Assembly: GCA_929200685.1 (NCBI GenBank) | Contig: CAKNAO010000042.1 | Location: 1-5,667 of the forward strand | Length of the DNA: 5,667 nt | Origin: an uncultured bacterium | GTDB lineage: Bacteria; Bacillota_I; Bacilli_A; Mycoplasmatales; Metamycoplasmataceae | Direction of reading: 5' to 3' | Part shown: in pieces, positions 1 to 5,667 of the stretch | How the letters are laid out: each line of letters starts with the position of its first letter | Position numbering within the stretch: position 1 is the first letter of the stretch | The notes under the pieces: model-generated | Seen by the model: only the letters and a program-made list of their open reading frames with translations | What the model was told of the DNA's origin: nothing | The model's database searches: none | Position numbers and translations under genes: made by a program

Positions 1-436
1 CTTCATTTGTTTTATTAATAATTTTTATTAATTTATTTGAATAATTGTATTTGATTTTATTATTTAAAAAATCTTTTTTATCTAAAGTTTTTATTTTGGT
101 TTTTGGATAATATTTAATATCCAAATCATAATCAATAAATTTAATTGTATCTTCTTCAAATATAGCTGGACTAGCAAGATTTGTATAATAATATGGTCCA
201 TCATTTCTAAGTAAAACTGTTGTATTATAAAAATCTTTTTTAGGAAAACGCCATATAAAAGGTTCTTTGATAATTCATTTTTGTTTATTGTTTTCTATGA
301 CTTTAGTTTTATACATAAATAAAATACATTCATTTAAATCACATTTAATTACTTTAACACCATTATATTGTCTGTATAATGTTCCATCATGTTTATATGC
401 TTGAATATTAACAATTGTTCCTTTTTTTAACTTCAT
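1..436 (-). CDS. ntdP: DUF402 / UPF0374 family nucleoside tri-/diphosphatase, 3' end cut by window
   Basis: The visible 145 residues match the DUF402 (UPF0374) family of Bacillus subtilis YgaC and its staphylococcal relatives, where members hydrolyse nucleoside tri- and diphosphates with a divalent metal. Family features in order are an N-terminal strand with YKHDGTLYR (about residues 14-22), KEPFIWRF (57-64), LLRNDGPYYYTNLASP (75-90) and the acidic signature FIDYDLDIK (100-108). Asp102, Asp104 and Asp106 of that signature are the expected metal-ligand region. Trp54 is encoded by TGA and Trp62 by TGG. The ATG at 436-434 follows an AAGGAT Shine-Dalgarno with four bases between, and a perfect TATAAT lies about 40 bases upstream. 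Family members are roughly 175-180 residues, so about 30 residues are missing beyond the left edge. The gene diverges from trmB across 60 bp. The family call is firm; the substrate is inferred. Confidence 0.88.
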
Positions 437-474
437 AATTATCCTTGTTTAAAATTTGTTTTTTAATCTATTAA

Positions 475-490
475 TATTATAGGTTAATAT
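475..490. promoter_or_regulatory. Divergent -10 elements between ntdP-like gene and trmB
   Basis: On the minus strand a perfect TATAAT (481-476) sits upstream of the DUF402 gene and would give a leader of roughly 30 bases containing its AAGGAT ribosome site. On the plus strand the same bases read TATTAT (475-480), and a second hexamer TAATAT (485-490) ends six bases before the trmB ATG. No convincing -35 is visible for either direction, which is usual in mycoplasmas. The minus-strand element is the more certain one; in such AT-rich sequence the plus-strand hexamers could be chance. Confidence 0.5.
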
Positions 491-496
491 ATTAAT

Positions 497-1102
497 ATGA
501 GATTAAGAAATGATCCAAAAGCAAAAAAAGAATTATTTAATTCTCCATATTTAATAAAAAATTTTCCATATAAAATTTCAAAAAATACAATAATTGAACT
601 TGGAATGGGAAAAGGCAAAATGATTACTCAATTTGCATTATTAAATCCAAACAAAAAATATTTAGGAATTGAAAAATATGCAACTGTTGCTCATAAAGCA
701 ATGAAAAAAGCAAATAAAAATAAACTTAATAATTTTTATATAATTTGTCAAGATATAAAAAATATTAACAATTTAATTAGAGGAAAAACAAAAATTATTT
801 GATTAACTTTTCCAGATCCTTGACCCAAGAAAAAACACGCAAAAAGAAGATTAACTCATATTAATTTTATTAATTTATATAAAAATATTCTTTTAAAAAA
901 TGGATTAATTAAAATAAAAACTGATAATGATAAATTTTTTAATTGAACATTAAAACATTTAAAAGAAAATAATATTAAAATTCAAAATATTACTAAAAAT
1001 TTTCATAATAGTATTTATTCTAAAGAAAATATAATGACAGATTATGAAAACAAATGATTTTTAAAAAATAAAAAAATTAATTATTTAGAAATAAAATTCT
1101 AA
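497..1102 (+). CDS. trmB: tRNA (guanine-N7-)-methyltransferase TrmB
   Basis: This cytosolic SAM-dependent enzyme methylates N7 of G46 in the variable loop of tRNAs. The 201-residue product starts with the family's MRLRNDPKA. It then shows the SAM-binding motif ELGMGKGK (34-41), the acidic-loop region YLGIEKY, and the hallmark TFPDPWPKKKHAKRRLTH (104-121), which holds the catalytic-site Asp107 and the basic tRNA-binding stretch. Trp102, Trp109 and two later Trp are TGA codons; under the standard code the gene would seem to stop at 800-802. Length is normal for mycoplasma TrmB. There is no good Shine-Dalgarno before the ATG, only an AGG about 14 bases upstream, so it may start on a short-leader or leaderless mRNA. 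The neighbouring tRNA-Arg (5034-5110) has G at position 46 and is a plausible substrate. The downstream tsaB and tsaD also serve tRNA modification. Confidence 0.95.
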
Positions 1103-1111
1103 ATTGTTTTT
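1083..1111 (+). terminator. Probable intrinsic terminator at the end of trmB
   Basis: An 8-bp perfect inverted repeat, ATTTAGAA (1083-1090) and TTCTAAAT (1097-1104), encloses a 6-base loop and is followed by TGTTTTT (1105-1111). The trmB stop codon lies in the right arm. There is only one G:C pair, so the hairpin is weak by E. coli standards, but AT-rich stems of this kind are what mycoplasmas have available. It runs straight into the -10 hexamer proposed for tsaB. Confidence 0.42.
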
Positions 1112-1116
1112 ATAAT
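1111..1116 (+). promoter_or_regulatory. -10 hexamer TATAAT for tsaB (leaderless candidate)
   Basis: A consensus TATAAT ends six bases before the tsaB ATG at 1123, which would put the transcription start at or next to the A of the start codon. No -35 is seen at the right distance, and no Shine-Dalgarno precedes tsaB. Both facts fit a leaderless transcript. Confidence 0.45.
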
Positions 1117-1122
1117 AATTTT

Positions 1123-1653
1123 ATGAAATTATTAATTGATACTGTTAATGAAGACTTATTTTTATCAATAATTGAAAATAATAGAACACTAGCTTTTATA
1201 CATCTTGAAAAATATAAACATAAATCTGAAATTCTTCCTTCTATTTATTCTAAATTATTAAAAAAACTTAATATTTCAACGAAAAATATACAAGAAATTT
1301 ATGTTGTAAATGGCCCTGGTTCTTTTATGGGAATAAGAGCAGGTCTTGTTTTTTCAAAAACTTTAGCTTTAGTAACTAATATAAAATTATATTCATTAGA
1401 TAATTTAAGTTTTATTTCAATGGGTAAAGAAGGAAAATATTATATTGATGCTAAAGGTGGAAAATCTTATATTGGTACTTTAGAAAATCAAAAAATGAAA
1501 ATTGAAATTGGAGAATTTAAACAAAATTCATTTATTAATTATAAAAATTTAATTGATAATCCTGAAATTTATTTACAAAAATTTAAGAAAGTAAAAAATA
1601 TATTAAAATTCAAAGAAAATTATATAAAAAAACCTCAGATTGGAGGTAATTAA
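1123..1653 (+). CDS. tsaB: TsaB, t6A biosynthesis partner protein of TsaD
   Basis: TsaB is the ASKHA-fold partner that dimerises with TsaD and, with TsaE, supports transfer of the threonylcarbamoyl group to A37 of tRNAs reading ANN codons. The 176-residue product opens with MKLLIDTVNED, the equivalent of the family's MKILAIDTS start. It carries KHKSEILPSIYSKLL (about 32-46), matching the HSE..LP..LL helix, and the signature VVNGPGSFMGIRAGL (about 61-75), matching GPGSFTGLR. The C-terminal half is weakly conserved and shorter than in E. coli TsaB (about 231 residues), as is usual in mycoplasmas. It contains no Trp codon. No Shine-Dalgarno precedes the ATG. The last codons contain the ribosome site for tsaD (GGAGG, 1642-1646), and its stop lies one base before the preferred tsaD start, so the two proteins are probably made by coupled translation in matched amounts. 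Confidence 0.92.
   Translation: MKLLIDTVNEDLFLSIIENNRTLAFIHLEKYKHKSEILPSIYSKLLKKLNISTKNIQEIYVVNGPGSFMGIRAGLVFSKTLALVTNIKLYSLDNLSFISMGKEGKYYIDAKGGKSYIGTLENQKMKIEIGEFKQNSFINYKNLIDNPEIYLQKFKKVKNILKFKENYIKKPQIGGN
1642..1646 (+). promoter_or_regulatory. Shine-Dalgarno GGAGG that decides the tsaD start
   Basis: This is the strongest ribosome-binding site in the window. It lies inside the last codons of tsaB, eight bases before the ATT at 1655. The TTG at 1640 cannot use it, because that codon lies upstream of and touching the site. No ATG, GTG or other TTG is in frame within reach downstream. Confidence 0.75.
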
Positions 1654-1654
1654 A

Positions 1655-2590
1655 ATTAAAATATTAGCAATTGAAACTTCACATGATGATACTTCAGTCT
1701 CTTTATATGAAAATAAAAAAATAATTAAAGAGTATACCATTTCACAAACTAAATTTCATAAAAATTTTGGTGGAACAATACCAGAATATGCTTCAAGGCA
1801 TCATGCTCAAACAATTATTAAAATTTTAAATAATTTTAAAAATAAATATGATTTAAATGATATTGATCATATTGCTTTTACTAGAAAACCAGGATTAATA
1901 GGTTCTTTACATGTCGGTAGAATATTTGCAAAAGCTCTTGGATATGCATTAAATAAAAAAGTTTTTCCAATTAATCATATTCATGGTCATATTTTTGCTT
2001 CTGCATTCAATCATAATATTATTTATCCAGCAATTGCTTTAATTGTTTCTGGTGGTCATACTCAAATTTGACATTTAGATTCTCATTATCCAAAAGATAT
2101 TAAGCTTCTAGGAGGCACAAAAGATGATGCAATAGGAGAAGTATTTGATAAAGTTGCAAGAAAACTTAAATTAGGTTTTCCTGGTGGACCTTTTATTGAT
2201 GGAAAGGCAAAAAAAGGAGAAAAAATAATTGATTTTTCTATTAAAAATGATAAAACATATGATTTTTCATTTTCAGGTTTTAAAACTAAAGTAATTAATT
2301 ATATTAATAGTTTAGAACAAAAAAAAGAAGAAATTCATATCCAAAATATTTGTGCAAGTTTTCAAAATCATATTTTTTCTCCTTTAATTATCAAAACTAA
2401 AAGAGCAATTAAAGAATATAATCCTAAATCATTAATTTTAGGTGGTGGAGTTTCAGCAAATTCAGAATTAAGAAAAAAAATATCTAAACTTCATCCAAAT
2501 ACTTTGATTCCAGAAATAAAATACACAACTGATAATGCTTCTATGATTGCAATTACTTCACATTTACAAAATGGTGATTATGATATATAA
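1655..2590 (+). CDS. tsaD: TsaD, tRNA N6-adenosine threonylcarbamoyltransferase, probable ATT start
   Basis: TsaD is the catalytic subunit that transfers threonylcarbamoyl from TC-AMP to A37 of tRNAs. Read from the ATT at 1655 the protein has 311 residues. It begins (M)KILAIETSHDDTS, which matches the family start MKILAIETSCDETS residue for residue. Further motifs are HIHGH (His108 and His112, metal ligands), SGGHTQIW (132-139, with Trp139 as TGA), DDAIGEVFDKVAR (157-169), FPGGP (175-179), DFSFSGFKT, GGGVSANS (263-270) and TDNASMIA with metal ligand Asp293. All key residues are present; the usual Cys in ETSCD is His here. The start is chosen because GGAGG lies eight bases upstream of the ATT and because the family N-terminus begins there. 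An alternative TTG at 1640 would add five residues, overlap tsaB by 14 bases and have no ribosome site. The stop-to-start distance from tsaB is one base. Confidence 0.95.
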
Positions 2591-2591
2591 T
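2563..2591 (+). promoter_or_regulatory. Promoter for the HAD phosphatase gene inside the tsaD 3' end
   Basis: TTTACA (2563-2568) and TATAAT (2586-2591) are separated by exactly 17 bases, which is the best two-box promoter in the window. The -10 overlaps the tsaD stop codon. Transcription would begin near 2598 and leave a leader of about 17 bases with the GGAG ribosome site at 2607-2610. The HAD gene can therefore be expressed separately from tsaBD. Confidence 0.5.
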
Positions 2592-2614
2592 GTAAAATTA
2601 AATAATGGAGTCTT

Positions 2615-3481
2615 ATGTTAGATAAAATTAAAATTATATTTATTGATTTAGATGGAACACTTTTAGATATAAATCAAAATGGAACTCATGATATTTCAAA
2701 TAAAAATAAAGAAGCAATAGTAAAAGCAAAAAAAGAAGGTAAACACATTATTATTTCAACCGGCAGATCAGAGATGCAGGCTGAAAAATATTTATCTAAA
2801 CTTAATTATACTTATGCTGTTACTGGTAATGGTTCAATTATTTTAAAACATAATAGAATTATCAGAAAAATTGAAATGAATATTCGCACAACATTATTAT
2901 TAGTTAATTATGTTAGAAAAAATAAATTATTAATTAAAGTTGATGGTAATAGAAATGTTTACAATTGTTATTCATTAATTCAAAAAATATTTGCTAAGAA
3001 ATTTCGTTTTATTCCTTTTTCAAATATTAATTTAGATCTTCATAAAAAATATCATAAATTTATTATTTGAGGAAAAAGTAAGAAAAAAATGTTTAATATT
3101 CAGGAAGAATTAAAAAATATTTTGGTTGATGTTTCAATTGTTCAATCTACTGGTTGATCTCTTGAAATTACACATAAAGATGCTACTAAAGGTAAGGCAA
3201 ATTCTTATGTTGCAAGAAAATTTTATGGAATTACTAAAAAAGAAGAAATGCTTCATATAGGTGATTCTATGAATGATTCTACTTGTGTTGATTATATGAA
3301 AGTTGTTGCAATGAAAAATTCTTCAAAAGATTTTCATAATTTAACAGATTTAAAAGGACCACACTATAAAAATGGAGGTCTTGCTAAGGTTTTGGCTGGT
3401 GAAATAATAGTTGAAAAAAATGAAAATAATTTTTTCAAAAAAATTATTATTTTTTTATTGAAAGTTTTTCAGATCAAGTAA
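2615..3481 (+). CDS. Cof-type HAD-superfamily phosphatase
   Basis: This is a cytosolic HAD hydrolase of the Cof / IIB type, a group that dephosphorylates sugar phosphates, nucleotides or flavin precursors; the substrate cannot be read from the sequence. The 288-residue product has all four HAD motifs: DLDGT (Asp11 nucleophile, Asp13 acid/base), STGR (48-51), the motif III Lys in TKGKA (Lys192), and HIGDSMND (Asp217, Asp221 binding Mg). The cap domain fills about residues 85-185. Two Trp are TGA codons, including 3068-3070; counted as stops they would split the gene falsely into two open frames. A GGAG lies four bases before the ATG. The tail after about residue 265 is basic and hydrophobic (FFKKIIIFLLKVFQIK) and is not a usual part of the family. 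It is encoded largely in the zone shared with the convergent gene, so it may be a by-product of the overlap or a weak membrane anchor. Confidence 0.92.
3425..3448. terminator. AT-only inverted repeat in the convergent overlap, candidate bidirectional terminator
   Basis: AATAATTTTTT (3425-3435) and AAAAAATTATT (3438-3448) form a perfect 11-bp inverted repeat around two bases. Read on the plus strand it is followed by a T-rich run (3450-3458). Read on the minus strand it is followed by TTTTCATTTTTTT. The stop of the minus-strand membrane gene (3449-3447) overlaps its edge, so it is best placed to end that transcript; for the HAD transcript it lies before the stop codon. The stem has no G:C pair, so its strength is uncertain. 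Confidence 0.38.
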
Positions 3482-4910
3482 TATTTTCTTTTTTAATATT
3501 AATTATTTTTCTTTTTATAACAATTAAAAATAATAGCATTAATGGCATAAATGCAACAATTCTAAAATAAATAAATTGATTTTTAATTGATGTTAAATTT
3601 AATAAAGAATAAAATAAAAAATTATAAAATACCAATATGAATGTAAAAACAATTAAAAAAATAATTTTATGTTTAATTATTTTTATATTTTTTATTCATA
3701 AATAAATTAACAAAATGCATAAAATAAAAACAATAAGATAATAAATAATTCCTTGAATTAAATTTCAAATATTATTGTTAAATGAATCAATAATTGCTTC
3801 ATCAAGTAATATTAAATCAATAAAAGATTTTTTTGAATTAATTAATAAATAAATGCTTGTAGAAAAAAGACAAACCAAGATAATAAGTGGCATTATAATT
3901 TTTACTTTATTTAATTTAATATCTATTTTTTCAAGTATTACTAAATGACCAAATAAAATAATAAATAAATATGAAATAAATGCAATTACTGTTAAAGTAA
4001 GGGCCCCCATTGAACTTAAAGGATAAATTCATAAAGATAAAATAATTAATATTGGTGAAAGAATTTGAACTCAAAAAAGCGAGGCTTTTTGTCCACTATA
4101 AATTGTATAGATAAAACCCACAAGTATGCCAAGCATACTAATTGTTAAAAATAATCTTGGTTCTAAAAATCAAATGTTCAAAACAATCATGCCATATATT
4201 AAACCATAACGTCTTCTTGAATATAAAATAATATTAAAAGCAATTTGAATTGCAAATAATATTAAATAAATTCCAATCATAGAATCAATTGATCAACCAA
4301 AATTAGAAGTTGTTAAAAAGAAAAATGTCATTAAAAAAGAAATAAAATAATCTAATCAATTTTTCATTTTAGAATATTCTATAACAAATGAAGAAATTGC
4401 ATTGTAAATTATAAATATTGCAATTGTTGAAAATACTCATTTAGATAAAAATAAATAATTTATATTTGTAAAATTAGCAATTATTTTTTTGTATAAAATT
4501 CACATTTGAAATGTATTATTTTGTTCTTGAATTTTTAAATTTAAATAATTATTTAAAATTCCATTGAATAAAATTGGAAAAAATAACATTGAAAAAAACA
4601 TAAAAATAACATGGAACCAATTAATTTTAATTTTTTTAAATGAATCACGTTTTGTGAATAAATATATTATTTGTAAAATTTCTTTTATAAAAAATAAAAC
4701 AACATAATAAGTTATAGAGGGATTAAATCATATAAAAATAAAAAAAGTTAAAAATGTAATTGTAAAATATATTAATGTTCCAAAAATTATTGAAGAAGAT
4801 TCATTAGATTCAAAAATATTATTAACTTTTGAAAAATGTTTTCCTAATAAAAAAATCTCTCCACATATAAAAAAAATTAAAAAAAAACTTAAAATAAAAT
4901 AATATGACAC
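3447..4910 (-). CDS. Polytopic integral membrane protein of unknown function, GTG start
   Basis: I do not recognise this family. Read with TGA as Trp it is one unbroken frame of 487 residues containing eleven TGA codons and one TGG. It is strongly hydrophobic, with about 13-15 predicted membrane segments: for example residues 4-22, 42-61, 66-82, then an even series, including about 277-297 and 303-325, up to a last one near 448-464. A basic tail follows (KRKIINIKK, ending SEKLSIKK), which suggests a cytoplasmic C-terminus. Polar stretches lie at about 23-40, 84-95 and 118-135. There is no signal peptide cleavage site, Walker motif or transporter signature. An arginine-rich loop YSRRRYG sits in the middle. 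Topology alone would fit a glycan polymerase, flippase or secondary transporter, none of which is supported by a motif. The GTG at 4910 is the first usable start, with no Shine-Dalgarno but a TATAAT nine bases upstream. The 3' end overlaps the convergent HAD gene by 35 bp. Confidence 0.82.
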
Positions 4911-4919
4911 AATACAAAA

Positions 4920-4936
4920 ATTATACTTGTTATAAT
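4920..4936. promoter_or_regulatory. Palindromic pair of divergent -10 elements
   Basis: ATTATA, five bases (CTTGT) and TATAAT form a perfect inverted repeat. The right half is a consensus -10 for the plus-strand tRNA genes (4931-4936, about 17 bases before the first tRNA). The left half, read on the minus strand, is a consensus -10 for the membrane-protein gene (4925-4920, nine bases before its GTG). No -35 boxes are evident. Two polymerases could not occupy both at once. Confidence 0.55.
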
Positions 4937-4953
4937 AAATTTATATATTAAAT

Positions 4954-5029
4954 GGCGCTATAGCCAAATGGTTAAGGCAATAGTTACTGGAGCTATGATT
5001 TATCGGTTCGAATCCGGTTAGCGCCTCCA
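4954..5029 (+). tRNA. tRNA with tRNA-Cys-like body and abnormal anticodon loop (anticodon position reads CTG)
   Basis: The 76-base gene folds as a full class I cloverleaf. It has a perfect 7-bp acceptor GGCGCTA/TAGCGCC, a D-arm GCC/GGC with a ten-base loop, a 5-base variable loop, a T-arm ATCGG/CCGGT with loop TTCGAAT, and an encoded CCA. The discriminator T73, the D-arm and the TCCA end resemble bacterial tRNA-Cys, and U73 is the main Cys identity base. The anticodon stem is ATAGT/GCTAT (closing T:G), which leaves the loop TACTGGA (4985-4991). Position 33 is then A instead of the nearly universal U, and positions 34-36 read CTG, nominally Gln. No shift of the stem gives both good pairing and U33. 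T32 and A38 can also pair and shrink the loop to five bases. Acceptor features do not suit Gln. It may be a diverged tRNA-Cys, a pseudogene, or a tRNA with another role. Confidence 0.8.
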
Positions 5030-5033
5030 TAAT

Positions 5034-5110
5034 GCATCTATAGCTCAATTGGATAGAGTGCTTGGTTACGGCCCAAGAAGTTGAGGGTTCGAGTCCTTCT
5101 AGGTGCACCA
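5034..5110 (+). tRNA. tRNA-Arg(ACG)
   Basis: The 77-base gene forms a normal cloverleaf: acceptor GCATCTA/TAGGTGC, D-arm GCTC/GAGT, anticodon stem CTTGG/CCAAG with loop TTACGGC, variable loop AAGTT, T-arm GAGGG/CCTTC with loop TTCGAGT, discriminator A and encoded CCA. U33 is present and the anticodon is ACG (5068-5070), which reads CGN Arg codons, probably as ICG if the genome has TadA. G46 in the variable loop makes it a likely TrmB substrate. It follows the preceding tRNA by four bases and surely shares its transcript. Confidence 0.96.
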
Positions 5111-5144
5111 TATATGATAAAAATCACCAATAGGAGTTTTAGTT

Positions 5145-5667
5145 ATGACAAAATTTTCTAATTCAATAATAATTGGCGGACCAATTATGTCTGGTAAAAC
5201 AACTATAATAAAAAAACTTTCTCAAAATTATTATTGTGAAACTTCAAAAAATGATGAACTTCAAAATGTTTTATTAACTCAATCATTTGAAGGAGATGAA
5301 GTTGCTGCCCCTATTTATGCATTTGATAAAATGCTTGTTCGTTTTGATAAATATAAAGAGTTTTGTAATAATAAAGAAGTTACATTTTTTAGTAGTTCAA
5401 TTTTAGAAGATCATTTTTTTGCTTATTTGTTTTTTAGTCATAAAAAAAATATTTGAAATTATTATAATTCAATTTGAAACGATAAAATAAAAAAAATAGT
5501 TAATAAACTTGGAATTCCTAAAATGTATTTTCATCTCTCGATAAATTGAAAAAATTTTAAATATAGATTAAAAAAAGAAAACAATAAAAATAAATTAAAT
5601 TTTTTTAATAATAATAAAAAATATTTTAAAAAATTAATTAATCAATATGACAAATATATGATTAATT
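5145..5667 (+). CDS. Deoxynucleoside-kinase-like protein with degenerate motifs, 3' end cut by window
   Basis: The visible 174 residues look like the deoxynucleoside kinase family (dNK/dGK/dAK, P-loop kinases that phosphorylate salvaged deoxynucleosides). Seen in order are the P-loop GPIMSGKT (12-19), ETSKND with Glu32 at the place of the catalytic Glu, AFDKMLVRF (59-67) at the substrate helix, SSSILEDHFFA (83-93) at the place of the family's D/E-R-S/T...D..FA, MYFHLSINWKNFKYR (127-141) and a C-terminal helix ending NQYDKYM. The Arg of the D/E-R-S/T motif is Ser84, and the Arg pair of the LID (RxR after the YL strand) is replaced by ENNKNK (145-150). Activity is therefore doubtful. Trp104, Trp111 and Trp135 are TGA codons. 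AGGAG lies eight bases before the ATG. The gene starts 34 bp after the tRNA pair and may be read through from their promoter; a TATGAT at 5113-5118 is a weak alternative. Confidence 0.75.

Noticed and set aside
497..802. Apparent truncation of trmB, and likewise of tsaD, the HAD gene, the membrane gene and the kinase-like gene, at in-frame TGA
   Set aside because: Homology continues in the same frame past each TGA, and the TGA codons fall at conserved Trp positions, so this is the mycoplasma code and not a set of pseudogenes or frameshifts.
1640..1654. TTG at 1640 as the tsaD start
   Set aside because: It lies upstream of the GGAGG site, has no ribosome site of its own, and adds five residues that the family lacks. 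It stays possible but is less likely than ATT at 1655.
2615..3481. Two separate small genes in the HAD region (2615-3070 and 3248-3481)
   Set aside because: They are in the same frame, are joined through TGA Trp codons, and together hold motifs I-IV of one Cof-type HAD protein.
3482..4900. CRISPR array, insertion sequence or tandem repeats in the AT-rich right half
   Set aside because: No regularly spaced direct repeats, terminal inverted repeats or transposase motifs were found; the low-complexity look comes from a membrane protein coded with A and T.
4954..5029. Reading the first tRNA as tRNA-Ser(GGA) by placing T4988 at position 33
   Set aside because: The anticodon stem would then pair at only two of five positions, and there is no long variable arm as tRNA-Ser requires.

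Overview
The window comes from a very AT-rich genome that uses UGA as tryptophan (translation table 4), so the source is almost certainly a mollicute of the Mycoplasma type. In-frame TGA occurs where conserved families need Trp, for example in the PDPW motif of TrmB (FPDPW, TGA at 821-823) and right after SGGHTQI in TsaD (TGA 2069-2071). Read with the standard code, nearly every gene here looks broken; read with table 4, all are intact. I cannot name the species from the sequence alone.

Layout from left to right. A minus-strand DUF402/UPF0374 gene (ntdP-like, 436 down to the left edge, 3' end cut off) diverges from a plus-strand set: trmB (497-1102), tsaB (1123-1653), tsaD (1655-2590) and a Cof-type HAD phosphatase (2615-3481). 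A minus-strand gene for a polytopic membrane protein of unknown function (4910 down to 3447) converges on the HAD gene and overlaps its 3' end by 35 bp. It diverges from two tRNA genes (4954-5029 and 5034-5110), which are followed by a deoxynucleoside-kinase-like gene (5145 to the right edge, 3' end cut off).

The first half is mainly tRNA modification: TrmB makes m7G46, and TsaB and TsaD belong to the complex that makes t6A37. TsaC/Sua5 and TsaE, the other t6A proteins, are not in the window. The DUF402 and deoxynucleoside-kinase families both handle nucleotides, but their distance and opposite strands give no sign that they work together.

The most unusual points are these. TsaD most likely starts at an AUU codon one base after the tsaB stop. 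The first tRNA has a tRNA-Cys-like body but an anticodon loop without U33 and without GCA. The kinase-like protein has lost the Arg residues of two family motifs. Several genes without a Shine-Dalgarno sequence have a -10 hexamer only 6-9 bases before the start codon, which suggests leaderless mRNAs. The two divergent intergenic regions carry symmetric, back-to-back -10 elements.
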